64,000 bases of DNA from CAWUEX02 sp963921305 (GTDB taxonomy: Bacteria > Pseudomonadota > Alphaproteobacteria > Rhodospirillales > Rhodospirillaceae), in the NCBI GenBank assembly GCA_963921305.4, contig CAWUEX030000002.1, positions 124,001-188,000 of the forward strand. Direction: 5' to 3'. The notes under the pieces are model-generated. The model ran no database searches, was not told the DNA's origin, and was given only the letters and a program-made list of their open reading frames with translations. Position numbers and translations under genes: made by a program. Positions 8,160 to 18,047 of the stretch are shown here, piece by piece (position 1 is the first letter of the stretch; every line of letters begins with the position of its first letter).

Positions 8160-9497
8160 ATGGAAATCGACAAATCCTGTCACAAATTCGGACCGGTCTG
8201 GCTGTCCCAGGGTGTCACCAAAGGCAACACCTGGTCACTTTTGTACGGCGCCTTTTTCACCATTGGCCTTCTGACCTTCGTTGGCATCGGCACGCCATAC
8301 GTTTTGACCGAGATTTTGCAAGCGCCGACGGATACCCAGGGTGCCATCAGCGGCAATCTGGTGTTCTGGACGGAAGTGGTCACCTTGCTGCTGTTTGGTC
8401 CGGTCGGTCTGGCGGCGGACCGTATTGGCAGAAAGTCCGTCTACATATTCGGGTTTCTGACCATGGGACTTGGCTACGCGTTGTACCCGTTGGCCGGCTC
8501 TGTTTTCGAACTCACCATTTACCGAATCATCTATGCCATCGGTGTTGCCACCTCGACTGGGATGCTGGCGACGATCGTCACCGACTATCCGCAGGAAGCT
8601 TCGCGCGGCAAACTCGTGGCCATCGTCGGGGCGATGAACGGCCTGGGCGTTGTCTTCGTCAATCGGGTGCTGGGTGCGTTGCCGGAGCGGTTCGTCGACA
8701 GCGGTGTTGATGGTGTCACTGCAGGGGAATGGGTCCACTGGATTGTCGCTGGCATGTGCGCGGTCTCTGCACTGGTGCTGTGGGTTGGGCTGAAAGACGG
8801 CCTGCCCGCTGCCCAGGAAAACGAGCGAAAGCTTTGGGACATGACAAAGAGCGCCGCACAGCAAGCGATTGAGAACCCGCGCATCGCTCTGTCTTACAGC
8901 GCAGCTTTCATTGCCCGCGGTGACTTGGTCATCCTCGGCACCTTCCTGACGCTCTGGGGTACGACGGCGGGTGTTGACCGCGGCCTGAGCACGGCGGAGG
9001 CAACCCGCAATTCCACGCTGGCCTTTGTCCTTGCGCAGTCGGCCGCTTTGGTGTGGACGCTGGTCATTGTGTTTTTCATCGACCGGTTCAACCGCGCCGG
9101 CTTTCTCGCCTTTTGCATGGCGCTGGCGACGGCGGGGTACCTCTGCATGGGATTTGTCATAGATCCAACCACGTCGGAGGCCGTGCCCTTTGTGATCTTG
9201 CTCGGGGTCGGACAGATTTCGGCCTTCTTCGGGTCACAGGCCCTGGTCGGTCAAGAAGCACCGATTGCAGAACGCGGTGCCGTCGTCGGCGGCTTCAATA
9301 TCATGGGCGCCATCGGGATTTTGTTTTGCTCCGTGGTCGGGGGATATCTGTTTGACACGGTGTCACCATCCGCGACGTTCGTCATGGTGGGCGCCATCAA
9401 TGCCCTGGTCTTCGTGATGGCCGTCACTGTACGGCTGCTGGCCCCAGGGCGGATGCCCGGCGACTCCGGCGGGGATCAGCCGGTGGGACTGCACTGA
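8160..9497 (+). CDS. Major facilitator superfamily transporter
   Basis: 445 residues, about 12 membrane helices. The MFS motif A (GPVGLAADRIGRKSVY) lies between helices 2 and 3, and a long central loop splits the protein into two halves of six helices. I start it at the ATG at 8160, which has an AGGGGG site at 8150; an in-frame ATG at 8145 lies before that site. The subgroup resembles metabolite:H+ symporters, but no substrate can be read. It stands alone, divergent from msrQ. Confidence 0.85.
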   Translation: MEIDKSCHKFGPVWLSQGVTKGNTWSLLYGAFFTIGLLTFVGIGTPYVLTEILQAPTDTQGAISGNLVFWTEVVTLLLFGPVGLAADRIGRKSVYIFGFLTMGLGYALYPLAGSVFELTIYRIIYAIGVATSTGMLATIVTDYPQEASRGKLVAIVGAMNGLGVVFVNRVLGALPERFVDSGVDGVTAGEWVHWIVAGMCAVSALVLWVGLKDGLPAAQENERKLWDMTKSAAQQAIENPRIALSYSAAFIARGDLVILGTFLTLWGTTAGVDRGLSTAEATRNSTLAFVLAQSAALVWTLVIVFFIDRFNRAGFLAFCMALATAGYLCMGFVIDPTTSEAVPFVILLGVGQISAFFGSQALVGQEAPIAERGAVVGGFNIMGAIGILFCSVVGGYLFDTVSPSATFVMVGAINALVFVMAVTVRLLAPGRMPGDSGGDQPVGLH

Positions 9498-9683
9498 ATA
9501 CACCGGCGTAAACGCTGCGAGGGACGCATTTCCGCCCTAATCTGGTGATCTGATGCAGGGTAGAATGATGCGCGCATTGACTTCCGGGGCCGAGACCGTG
9601 TCTACATGGCCCCCCGAACCTTAACTTGCCCGGCCGCCACGGGGGACGGCCCGCTTGATCTTCCTGCCCACCCTTTCCTGACC

Positions 9684-12600
9684 ATGATGATTTCCATGCG
9701 TTTTAAGCGAGCGACAGCGTCCAGATTTGTTCTCAGCCTGTTGACGACAAGCGCCCTGTGCACGGTGTGGGTCAGCACCGGCGCTATTGCCGACGATCTG
9801 ACGATCTCCGACGGACAAACGTCTCCCGTATCGACGTCCGCTGGCGACGGCACGGGACCGGGCGATATCACCATTGAGGGCGGCGGCAGCGTCGAGGTCG
9901 AGAGTGGCGTCGCGGTCACGCTCGACAGCAACAACAGCGTCGTCAACAACGGTCTGATTGAAAACACGGCCATCCAGGATGCGACCGGCTTGCTCGTCGA
10001 TGGCGCGGGTGGCGACTTAGCGGGGAGCATCACAAACTCTGGTGCCATATCGATCCCAGGCCCCGACGAAGACAACGCTGCCTTTGATACCGACGTCAAT
10101 AATTTCGGCATCCGTATGACGGGACCCGGTTCGCTGACCGGTAGTCTCATCAATAACGCGGGGGGCGACATCAGTGTCGGCGGTAACGCATCCTTCGGTG
10201 TTGCCATCGGCACAGACATGACCGGCGACGTGCTGAACGACGGACGCATCGCGACGTCGGGTGAGAACTCCGTGCCTGTAAGTGTGACCGGCGCATTGAC
10301 CGGCGACATCCAGAACCGGGGAACGATTTCTGCGTCCGGGCTGGATGCAATCGGCCTTTATCTCGGCAATTCCATGACCGGCACCATCACGAACGAGGGC
10401 AACATCACCGCGGGCCGCGGGGCGCAGCGCGATCTTGACGGCACGCTCATTCAGGAACTGGGCGGCGAGGCTGCCGTTTGGATCGCGGGCTCAGCAGGCG
10501 GCGGTTTTTTGAATGCCGGAAACGAAGTCACCGAAGACCTTGAACCCGACCTACCCGACGATGATCCGGCGCTCGAAATCATTGACGCTCAAATGCAAGT
10601 CATCGGGCCAGGCAACATATTGCGAGTTCAACCAGGCGGACCGGGCGGTACGCTCAGCGACATCTCGATTGGCGCGGTGGGAACCGGTGACGATGCCTAC
10701 GGCATTATCAACCGCGGCTTGATGAGCGTCGGGGCGAACGTCGAAGGCGTTCCGGTCGAGGGCGTGATGATCGGCGGCTTGGTCTCGGGCGGTACGATCT
10801 ACTCGGTGACCGTCGCAGGGGGCATTCACAACCAAGGCGGCGATATCCGCGCCGGAACAATCGACTCCAGCGCCGTTGCCATCCGTATCCGTGATCACGC
10901 AACCGTTCCCGAGCTACGCAACAGTGGCGATATCATTGGCTTGACGACCGACTCTACGGAAGACGTCAACGACGGCATCGTTGGCGACCTGGGCGGCGAT
11001 GCCTACGGGCTGCTGGTCGACCAACAGGGCTCGATCTCCAGTGTGGTGAACACCGGTGTGATCGAAGCCAATGCCGCAGGATCGACGTCCGGGGCTTATG
11101 CCATCGTTGACCGGTCCGGTTCGATCACAAACTTTTTCAACTCAGGCGATATACTGGCGGGTATCCGCGAGGGCGCGACCGGTGTGACAATCGCTTTGGA
11201 CGTGCGGTCGTCGGCGAACGACATCACATTCGCTAATTCCGGGACGATGCAGGGCGATGTCTATTTGGGCAACGGCTCCGACACGTTTACGTCGAGCGGT
11301 GGGTCGATCACGGGATCTCTCATTTCTCTGGCTGGCGGCAACGATGTGGTCACCCTGTCGGATACGTCGGTCACAGGCACCATCGCGTTTACCACCGGCA
11401 CCAAGACGGTGAATTTGAATAACGCGACCTTGGTCGGCGGCATTTCACAGACCGGCGCCATCATCGACATGACGGTCAACAACTCGGATTGGACCATCGG
11501 CGCGGAAGCCGCCGCCGACCTCAGGACAATTGACATCCAAGGGGGGACGACCCTTCGCATTGAAGTTGATGGCGTGAACAACCGCGCAGGCACGTTGAGC
11601 GCAACCGCCACGGCTTTCTTGGCCCCGGACACCACAATCGTTCCGGTGCTGCGCAGTTTCATTCAGTCGGAACAGACGTTTGTGCTGGTGGAAGCCAACC
11701 AGCTGACGGCGGACCTCACCTTCGATGCCGAGACCGTCGCTTCGACGTCCTATATGCATACGGTGTCCGTCGTCGAGGACCCGGACAGCGACAACCGCAT
11801 CTTGCTGAACGTGCGCCGCCGCACGGCGGATGAACTTGGTTTGACGACCAACGTAGGCACCCTGTTCGAAAGCGCCAACGCCGCGTTCAGCCAGGACTCG
11901 GACTTGTTCACCGATCTCGCGGCGATCACCGAGCAACAGTCTTTCGAGAGTGCACTGCTGCAGTTCCTACCGAACACCAGCAACGCGGTAATGCAGTCGG
12001 CTATTGATCAGCAAAACATGGCCTTTGGCGCGATCAACCGCAGGCTCGACCGGGTGCCCGCGCGGGGCTTTTACCGCGACCGGCCCTCGGTGTGGATTCA
12101 GCCGATGGGCCATTACGCCAAACGCAAAACGTCGGGTGAGCAGCTTGGCTACACGACATGGTCGGGCGGAATCGCGATCGGCTACGATCAGAAAATTGGG
12201 CTCAACACGCGCGGCGGCATTGCCTATACCCAGCTGTGGAGCTTCCCGGACAGGCTCGACTCCTTCGACGAACCTATAGAGTACAGCAGCAGTCAGCTGA
12301 GCGGTTATGTCCGCACCGGCAATTCCATTCGTCACCTCCAAGGCGGCGTGACGTTCGGCTACGACAATCTCAATACGGAACGGGAAGTCGTATTCGACAC
12401 GGTTAACCGTCGTATCTTCGGTGACACGGATGGGTACCAATTCGGCTCGTCGGTGCAGTTGGCGTTGGGCACCCGCACCGGCACCTGGAGCCTGGTGCCG
12501 CTCGCCTCATTGAAATACCTGTACGTGCACCAGGGCAGCTACACGGAAACCGGTGGCGGCAATGGCCTGAACATGGTGTTCGACTCCCGCAACACCGACT

Positions 12601-12917
12601 CGCTGCGGACGTCACTTGGCGGCGCTGTCCGCAAGACCTACTTCCAAGAAGATCAGACGACCAGTTTGGAATTCGAAGGCCGCGCCAACTATACCCGTGA
12701 GTTCATGTCCGGTATCCGCGACATCGACGTGACTTTTGCCGCGGGTGGAGCCCCGTTCGTACTTGAGGGCATGCCGCTGACACAGGACGTGTTCTCGCTC
12801 GGCTTCGGCGTGTTCTACAAAAACGACCACGCCACCGTAGCATTGGACTACGACGGCGAAAAAGCGAGCGGGTACACCGCCCACACGGCAGCGGTGACGG
12901 TGCGGTTCAGGTTCTGA
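9684..12917 (+). CDS. Type Va autotransporter
   Basis: About 1077 residues from ATG 9684; in-frame ATGs at 9606 and 9696 are alternatives and none has a clear ribosome-binding site. A signal peptide (MRFKRATASRFVLSLLTTSA, ending near AIA-DD) precedes a roughly 700-residue passenger. The passenger is dominated by short Gly/Asn/Ser units of the form N-x-G-x-I, the pattern of a right-handed beta-helix. The last 270 or so residues form the autotransporter beta-barrel (WIQPMGHYAKRK through the terminal VTVRFRF, ending in Phe). The barrel inserts in the outer membrane and exports the passenger. No protease or lipase motif is visible in the passenger, so it is probably an adhesin or surface structure. 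Confidence 0.87.
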   Translation: MMISMRFKRATASRFVLSLLTTSALCTVWVSTGAIADDLTISDGQTSPVSTSAGDGTGPGDITIEGGGSVEVESGVAVTLDSNNSVVNNGLIENTAIQDATGLLVDGAGGDLAGSITNSGAISIPGPDEDNAAFDTDVNNFGIRMTGPGSLTGSLINNAGGDISVGGNASFGVAIGTDMTGDVLNDGRIATSGENSVPVSVTGALTGDIQNRGTISASGLDAIGLYLGNSMTGTITNEGNITAGRGAQRDLDGTLIQELGGEAAVWIAGSAGGGFLNAGNEVTEDLEPDLPDDDPALEIIDAQMQVIGPGNILRVQPGGPGGTLSDISIGAVGTGDDAYGIINRGLMSVGANVEGVPVEGVMIGGLVSGGTIYSVTVAGGIHNQGGDIRAGTIDSSAVAIRIRDHATVPELRNSGDIIGLTTDSTEDVNDGIVGDLGGDAYGLLVDQQGSISSVVNTGVIEANAAGSTSGAYAIVDRSGSITNFFNSGDILAGIREGATGVTIALDVRSSANDITFANSGTMQGDVYLGNGSDTFTSSGGSITGSLISLAGGNDVVTLSDTSVTGTIAFTTGTKTVNLNNATLVGGISQTGAIIDMTVNNSDWTIGAEAAADLRTIDIQGGTTLRIEVDGVNNRAGTLSATATAFLAPDTTIVPVLRSFIQSEQTFVLVEANQLTADLTFDAETVASTSYMHTVSVVEDPDSDNRILLNVRRRTADELGLTTNVGTLFESANAAFSQDSDLFTDLAAITEQQSFESALLQFLPNTSNAVMQSAIDQQNMAFGAINRRLDRVPARGFYRDRPSVWIQPMGHYAKRKTSGEQLGYTTWSGGIAIGYDQKIGLNTRGGIAYTQLWSFPDRLDSFDEPIEYSSSQLSGYVRTGNSIRHLQGGVTFGYDNLNTEREVVFDTVNRRIFGDTDGYQFGSSVQLALGTRTGTWSLVPLASLKYLYVHQGSYTETGGGNGLNMVFDSRNTDSLRTSLGGAVRKTYFQEDQTTSLEFEGRANYTREFMSGIRDIDVTFAAGGAPFVLEGMPLTQDVFSLGFGVFYKNDHATVALDYDGEKASGYTAHTAAVTVRFRF

Positions 12918-12929
12918 CAAACACGGGTT

Positions 12930-13721
12930 CTAAAAGCGGTAAGCCAGCAGGGCCTGCGGTGCGAATTCATCCGTCGTCTTATCTCCGAGCTTGTTGATCC
13001 ACACCGACAGTTCGAGCCCGACAAACACCCTGCCGGGTACGCCCTTCATGGCTTTTCCCAGATCCCAACGAATCTGTTCCTGATTTAGGATATGCCAGCT
13101 GATCGCATTGCCGAAGGAATCGCGACGGCTGTCGATGAATTCGAGATGGCCATTGATTGCAAAATCATGTCCGCCGATGGAAAATGGATATCCCCAGTTA
13201 AAGTCGATCATGAAGCTATTTGTCTGTTTAGGGGCCCCACCGTTGGCGACGCCAGAACTTTCGTCAATGTAAGCGGTGACATCCAAATTAGCGAAGTCAA
13301 AGCCGGGCAGATTTAACGAGAAGCGAATTCCCGGGAGCAGTTTGAGCACCTTGGGGTCCATAGCCCAATTCACCCCGGCGATCACTCCAATATCCGAGAC
13401 CGGTCCGGCCGTGATCGGGCGGCCCATGATCTTGCTAAGACTGAAGTTTGAGTAGTGCTCTGCGTAGATGTCCCAGTCGTTGTAAAGCGGCGACGTGCTC
13501 TCCGCGAGGTCGACAAAAAAATAGTTGTCACCGTAGGTCCAGCCGTCAGAGTGTTCGATGGTAAACACCACCGTCGTGTTGTCGCCGCCGCCCGCGAAGG
13601 CGGGGGTATCAATAACACCGAAGTTCGACTGGAACTCGGTTAGCGTCCAATCAAACGCGTGCACGGGGCCGCTGCACGCCACCAGCACAGCGACGCCAAC
13701 AGCAGTGCTAGCTTTCATCAC
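12930..13721 (-). CDS. Tsx/OmpK-type outer-membrane channel
   Basis: 263 residues starting with GTG at 13721 (or the ATG at 13718), with signal peptide MMKASTAVGVAVLVACSGPVHA. The mature part alternates polar and hydrophobic residues like a small beta-barrel and ends in YRF, a typical outer-membrane C-terminus. Features such as LTEFQSNFG, the SDGWTYGDNYFFVDL stretch, and FEFIDSRRD-like strands match the nucleoside-specific channel family (Tsx, OmpK, DUF5020). Nucleosides are the family substrate, but this subgroup's specificity is not evident. Its start overlaps the stop of the FGE-like gene upstream (GTGA/TGATG), so the two are translationally coupled. Confidence 0.75.
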   Translation of the reverse strand: MMKASTAVGVAVLVACSGPVHAFDWTLTEFQSNFGVIDTPAFAGGGDNTTVVFTIEHSDGWTYGDNYFFVDLAESTSPLYNDWDIYAEHYSNFSLSKIMGRPITAGPVSDIGVIAGVNWAMDPKVLKLLPGIRFSLNLPGFDFANLDVTAYIDESSGVANGGAPKQTNSFMIDFNWGYPFSIGGHDFAINGHLEFIDSRRDSFGNAISWHILNQEQIRWDLGKAMKGVPGRVFVGLELSVWINKLGDKTTDEFAPQALLAYRF

Positions 13722-14668
13722 TGCAGGTCGCGTGCGAGGCGGAAGCCAAACATATAGTAGGCAAGGTCAGCGGGATCACGGCCCCGGAATGTGGGGCGAT
13801 GCCGCGACAGGCGGGAACGCCAACTACCACTGCGCACCGCGCGTTTCTCACAGATATTGGGAAACTCGTAGGCCGAGCCGTCCGCCGGCTCCGTCTCGTA
13901 GAGCCAGATCGAGCAGTCCTGTACCCATTCCCATACATTGCCGATGGTGTCGTAGAGGCCAAAGGCATTGGGTTTGAACTGGCCGATAGGAGCGACAAGC
14001 ATGTAACCGTCGTCGCAGTCTGCCGCGCGCGCCATGGCGTTGTCGTTCTGGGCGGAGCGCGGCTCTTCCACACCACTGCGGTCAAACACGTTGCCGTGTT
14101 CACAAATCTCGTTGGGATCATCCCCCCACGGCCATTCGGCCGCGGAGCCTGCTTTCGCCGCGTACTCCCACTCGGCTTCCGATAACAAGCGATAGGGCTG
14201 GCCGGTTTTACCCGCGAGCCACACCACGTATGACCGTGCGTCGTTCCAGCTGAGACACACGGCGGGATCATCATCGTTTGGCAACGGCCCGATCTTCGGG
14301 TCTTGCCACGTCACACCGTCAAGGGGATCGCGGCCCTCCCAGGTGACGCAGGATGTAGCCGGGGTATAGCCGGTCTCGGCGATGAAGGTCGCGAACTCCG
14401 CGTGCGTCACTTCAAAGCGTCCGGCGGCGAAAGGCGTGGAGATGGTGACCTGGTGAATCGGACCTTCGGGTCTCATCTCGTTGTCGCGCATGGGGTTGAG
14501 GACATCCGATCCCATCTCAAACGAACCAGGCGGAATCACCACCATTTCAGGACACGTTGGGCAATCGCGGAATACGGCACCGGGCGCCAGTTCCAAATCT
14601 GCGGCAGCGGCAATGGAAATGTGGCCCGCTACGACGCTAAAGAATACCAAACCAGTCTGTCTGATCAT
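13718..14668 (-). CDS. Exported FGE/SUMF1-fold protein
   Basis: 316 residues from ATG 14668, which places a Sec signal (MIRQTGLVFFSVVAGHISIAAA) at the N-terminus; a longer frame to 14752 would bury it. The body is a formylglycine-generating-enzyme fold: FEMGSD, FEVTHAEFATFI, CLSWNDARSYVVWLAGKTGQPYRLLSEAEWEYAAKAG, IGNVWEWVQD, RSGSWR and GFRLARDL. The two active-site cysteines of true FGE, expected after RSGSW, are absent (SRLSRHR), so it should not make formylglycine. It is probably a periplasmic C-lectin-fold protein, with substrate unknown. It is coupled to the Tsx-type gene downstream. Confidence 0.8.
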   Translation of the reverse strand: MIRQTGLVFFSVVAGHISIAAAADLELAPGAVFRDCPTCPEMVVIPPGSFEMGSDVLNPMRDNEMRPEGPIHQVTISTPFAAGRFEVTHAEFATFIAETGYTPATSCVTWEGRDPLDGVTWQDPKIGPLPNDDDPAVCLSWNDARSYVVWLAGKTGQPYRLLSEAEWEYAAKAGSAAEWPWGDDPNEICEHGNVFDRSGVEEPRSAQNDNAMARAADCDDGYMLVAPIGQFKPNAFGLYDTIGNVWEWVQDCSIWLYETEPADGSAYEFPNICEKRAVRSGSWRSRLSRHRPTFRGRDPADLAYYMFGFRLARDLQ

Positions 14669-14855
14669 GTCCCCGTTTCTCCCCCAGAATCGCCGTTGGG
14701 CATCAGAATAGGGGGGGCGACCCACCTTGATCCAGCCACTGCCGCCCGCCAAGCGGACAATTTTCCGAGTTCGGCCATAGCGGGAGCGAAATGCTTGTTA
14801 TGACTCACGCCATCTTTTCACCGCCTTGATCACTTCTCTTGAGAGGACCTTGAAC

Positions 14856-15905
14856 ATGACAACGCCCGAATCCACCTCCACGCGACCGCCTCTGCTGTCG
14901 GACACCTTCGCGCCACAGCCGATGCAGCAGCCTGCGTCCATGAGCATGAGCCGGCGCGCAATTCTAGGGGGAGCCGGGAGTGGTGCGGCTGGTCTGGCGG
15001 CCGCGTCATTGATGCCGCGCCAAGCCTCCGCCGCGGTGCCTGACGACTTCGACACCATGGATCCCGAAACCAATTTGAAAACCCTGCTCAAGCTGCAGGC
15101 CGACCTTGCCGAAGAGGAAATCATCAGCGGCTTCCCCGGCAAAGCTTGGATGTGGGTTCCGGGAGAGAACAACTTCCTCGCCTTTCAGACCTACGGCATC
15201 GGCACGACGTTGCTGAAGGATCAAGGTAACGGCGTGTGGAATTTCCACCACCGGGAAATTCTCTACTACATGGATCCCGTGACCGGTGAGATCTTGGACA
15301 CGTGGACAAACCCGGTCACCGGCCGCACCGTCGAAGTCCTGCACATCCTCAACGACCCCGTGAACCGGGTATACCGCCTGGAGGGAGGTTTCATTGACCC
15401 GCCCTACGACCATATGGTTTTTGGCGATCGGATTGTGTTCCAGATTGACGTGTTCCGCGCAGAGGAAAACCCGATCACCCGCGAAGAGTACCCGCTGCAT
15501 TCTCAACAGAATGTTTATCAGTCGTGCGAGTTGTGGGCGATCTCAGGCAGCATGGCGGAAGTATCCAACCCGGACGTGACCACCGCCAACAACCACACCG
15601 CCTGGGCACGCAACGGCATGTGGCTGCCGTTCATGGAGATGGGCAACCGCTTGGGCCACATGGTGTACCACTCGCAGTCGTTCAAACTGATGGACGGCGT
15701 GGCGAGTCTGCCAAAGTACATCCGCGACTACACCGAGAAGCATCATCCCAAGTATCTGGAAGCGCCCAAGGAGTGGCTGGGCATGAGCCAGAACGAAAAC
15801 ACCTGGTCGTACTCGCAAAAGATCATCGACGAGAAGCGCGCGCAAGGTCGGGGTGGCCCCGGTGGCTTGGGCTCGGTGTTCGGCGTACCCGACGCCGGGA
15901 TGTAA
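14856..15905 (+). CDS. Tat-exported DUF1838 family protein
   Basis: 349 residues from ATG 14856, which has a GAGAGGA site 8 bases upstream; an earlier in-frame start at 14826 lacks one. A twin-arginine signal (MSRRAILGGAGSGAAGLAAASL) ends near QASA-AV at about residue 57. The mature part is the DUF1838 domain, of unknown function, with many aromatic residues. Tat export means it crosses the membrane folded, often because of a cofactor. It stands alone and ends 12 bp before the convergent neighbour. Confidence 0.8.
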   Translation: MTTPESTSTRPPLLSDTFAPQPMQQPASMSMSRRAILGGAGSGAAGLAAASLMPRQASAAVPDDFDTMDPETNLKTLLKLQADLAEEEIISGFPGKAWMWVPGENNFLAFQTYGIGTTLLKDQGNGVWNFHHREILYYMDPVTGEILDTWTNPVTGRTVEVLHILNDPVNRVYRLEGGFIDPPYDHMVFGDRIVFQIDVFRAEENPITREEYPLHSQQNVYQSCELWAISGSMAEVSNPDVTTANNHTAWARNGMWLPFMEMGNRLGHMVYHSQSFKLMDGVASLPKYIRDYTEKHHPKYLEAPKEWLGMSQNENTWSYSQKIIDEKRAQGRGGPGGLGSVFGVPDAGM

Positions 15906-15917
15906 AACGCTTTTGGG

Positions 15918-16703
15918 TTAGAACTGCCCCGGCATCTCGACCGGGACGGCCTCATAGCCCTCGCGCACACCAAGCGTGCCGCTGGTCATGCCAAAGGCCA
16001 GCGGCCGCTGCTCCGCATCGACCCACAGGTTGAAGGCGAATGAGCGCTGGTCACCCGTCTCGGCATCCGTGAGGGTTTCAACAAAGCGGTATTGGAGGAC
16101 AGAGACATCCCCGACCTGACCCGCCTCCAGTAATTCCAGCACCGCCACGCCCTCGAGCAACACCTGATCCGCGATCAATCCCTGCCCGATCCACCGGAAC
16201 GTCTGGGTTTCAGCGCCTGCTGCGGCCATAACGCGGGTCATGGTGAACATGGGAAGCGCACTGGGTGCCATGTCGATCAGGCAATCGGGATCGCAAGGCG
16301 CGGGCACGGTCCGGTCAACAGATCCGGAGGACACCGAGATGGTTGCACCGGGAGCATGGGCAGCGATATCGATCGATGCGGGCTGACCATCGTAGGACGC
16401 CCGGCCCTGTGCATTGATGGCGCGATCGGCTGCGTCATATGTCCACCGGCCCTCGACCCGATAGGAGTCGTTCGCACCCGTGATCACGCTGGTAATGGTG
16501 CGCCCGCCATCTGCGTGACGTACAATTTCGAAGGCCTCCCTGCGTGCAAAGCGGCCGCCGGCAACGGCCATCACCCCGGCGTCCTCTATGACATCACCGG
16601 GCGCAAGCGCAAACAGACCTGACCTGTCTACGGCAGGTGTTTGGGCCTCGCCGATCGATGACGAGGCGAGCAAAAAAGCTGCTGCAATGACCGAAGTGCG
16701 CAT
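15918..16703 (-). CDS. Secreted protein of unknown function
   Basis: 261 residues with a clear Sec signal peptide (MRTSVIAAAFLLASSSIGEA-QT) and a good GGAGG ribosome-binding site 7 bases before the ATG. I do not recognise the mature domain. It is rich in predicted beta strands and has one CDPDC pair near the middle. It lies just downstream of msrP on the same strand (62 bp gap), so the two may share a transcript. A role in the periplasm or envelope is all that can be inferred. Confidence 0.75.
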   Translation of the reverse strand: MRTSVIAAAFLLASSSIGEAQTPAVDRSGLFALAPGDVIEDAGVMAVAGGRFARREAFEIVRHADGGRTITSVITGANDSYRVEGRWTYDAADRAINAQGRASYDGQPASIDIAAHAPGATISVSSGSVDRTVPAPCDPDCLIDMAPSALPMFTMTRVMAAAGAETQTFRWIGQGLIADQVLLEGVAVLELLEAGQVGDVSVLQYRFVETLTDAETGDQRSFAFNLWVDAEQRPLAFGMTSGTLGVREGYEAVPVEMPGQF

Positions 16704-16765
16704 ACCTGACCTCCAATTGCGATAGGGGTCAGCATACGGGGACGGCGCGAAAGGTGAAAGACGGA

Positions 16766-17743
16766 TCAGTAGTTGCGGCGCAGGTCCATGCCTTCATAGA
16801 GGCCGGCGACTTCTTCCTCATAGCCGTTGAACATGAGAGTCGGCCGGCGCAGGAAGTCGCCAATGCGCCGTTCCCGCGCTTGTGACCAGCGTGGATGGTC
16901 CACCTCCGGGTTCACGTTGGCATAGAAGCCATACTCGTTCGGCGTCATGACGTTCCACGTGTTGCGCGGCTGTTCGGCGGTGAACGAAATGCGCACGATC
17001 GACTTAATGGACTTGAAGCCATACTTCCAGGGCACCACCAGCCGAATGGGCGCGCCGTTTTGATTGGGCAGCACCTCGCCATAGAGGCCGACCGCCAAAA
17101 TCGAGAGTTCATTGGCCGCTTCGTCGAGACGTAACCCTTCCACATAGGGCCACGGCAAGATGCGCCGCGAGCGCTGACCCACCATTTCCTCAGGCCGCAC
17201 AATCGTCTCGAAGCGGATGTACTTGGCTTCGGCCGAGGGTTCGAACCGCTTGACCACATCGGCCAGGGAGATGCCGACCCACGGCACAACCATCGACCAG
17301 GCTTCGACGCAGCGCAGGCGATAGATGCGTTCTTCAAGGTCATGGGGCTTGAGAAAATCTTCTAAGCCCATGGTGCCAGGGTTGGCGCAGAGACCGTCAA
17401 CGGTGATGTCCCAGGGACGGGGATTGAAAGGTCCGGAGTTCTCGACCGGGTCGCCCTTCCCTGTGCCGAATTCATAAAAGTTGTTGTAACTGGTGACATC
17501 ACCGTGCGGGGTCAGCGGATCATCGGGACCAAGTTTGGCGTAGCCCTCTTTGATCGGCGATAAAGCTTCATTCACCCCTGGCCGGGACACCAACGACTCG
17601 GCCCGCCCGGGCAGGAGCCCGAGCGCTGCGGATCCGGCAAGGAGACCGGTCGACGCAATGAACGAACGGCGGTTGAGATAGTCATCCCGGGACGTGATTT
17701 CGCTGGGCTTGGGATCGGACCGGCGCGCCATTCGAATGATCAT
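16766..17743 (-). CDS. msrP: MsrP, periplasmic molybdopterin methionine-sulfoxide reductase
   Basis: 325 residues from the ATG at 17743, 7 bases after AGGAG; an ATG at 17749 lies too close to that site. A twin-arginine signal (NRRSFIASTGLLAGSAAL) is followed by the sulfite-oxidase-type molybdopterin fold. The cofactor-coordinating Cys sits in RLRCVEAWSMVVPW, and PWKYGFKSIKSIVRI and NEYGFYANVNPEVDHPRW are family hallmarks. MsrP repairs oxidised methionine in envelope proteins with electrons from MsrQ. In many genomes msrP and msrQ are adjacent; here they are about 8.7 kb apart with six genes between. Confidence 0.93.
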   Translation of the reverse strand: MIIRMARRSDPKPSEITSRDDYLNRRSFIASTGLLAGSAALGLLPGRAESLVSRPGVNEALSPIKEGYAKLGPDDPLTPHGDVTSYNNFYEFGTGKGDPVENSGPFNPRPWDITVDGLCANPGTMGLEDFLKPHDLEERIYRLRCVEAWSMVVPWVGISLADVVKRFEPSAEAKYIRFETIVRPEEMVGQRSRRILPWPYVEGLRLDEAANELSILAVGLYGEVLPNQNGAPIRLVVPWKYGFKSIKSIVRISFTAEQPRNTWNVMTPNEYGFYANVNPEVDHPRWSQARERRIGDFLRRPTLMFNGYEEEVAGLYEGMDLRRNY

Positions 17744-18047
17744 GTACATGCTCCTGTGGATAAGTGCGGGCGGTAGCGACCCAGATTTGTGATTTTTACG
17801 CAGGAACCCGCCAATTCGATCACGGTCCGCAGCGCGCGATGGTCATAACTATGCCACGGTTCCCCTGTAACACGTCTCAAATTCAGGTGACCTCGTCCGG
17901 GACACCCAGGGACAATGCGGCCTATCGCAACCGTCACTGGCGCATAGTTGATTCACGGCCCGGTAACTATTTGGACCTAGAGTGCCGTGAAATCGAAACC
18001 GTCCGGCGGGCGACAGGCCGCCCTCCGGTAAGCGGACCAGGAGAGAC
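17744..18047. other. Divergent intergenic region msrP / response regulator
   Basis: About 300 bp separate two outward-facing genes, so both promoters should lie here. I see an AGGAGAG site directly before the ATG at 18048 and AGGAG before msrP, but no convincing promoter pair, operator or RNA. Confidence 0.5.
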
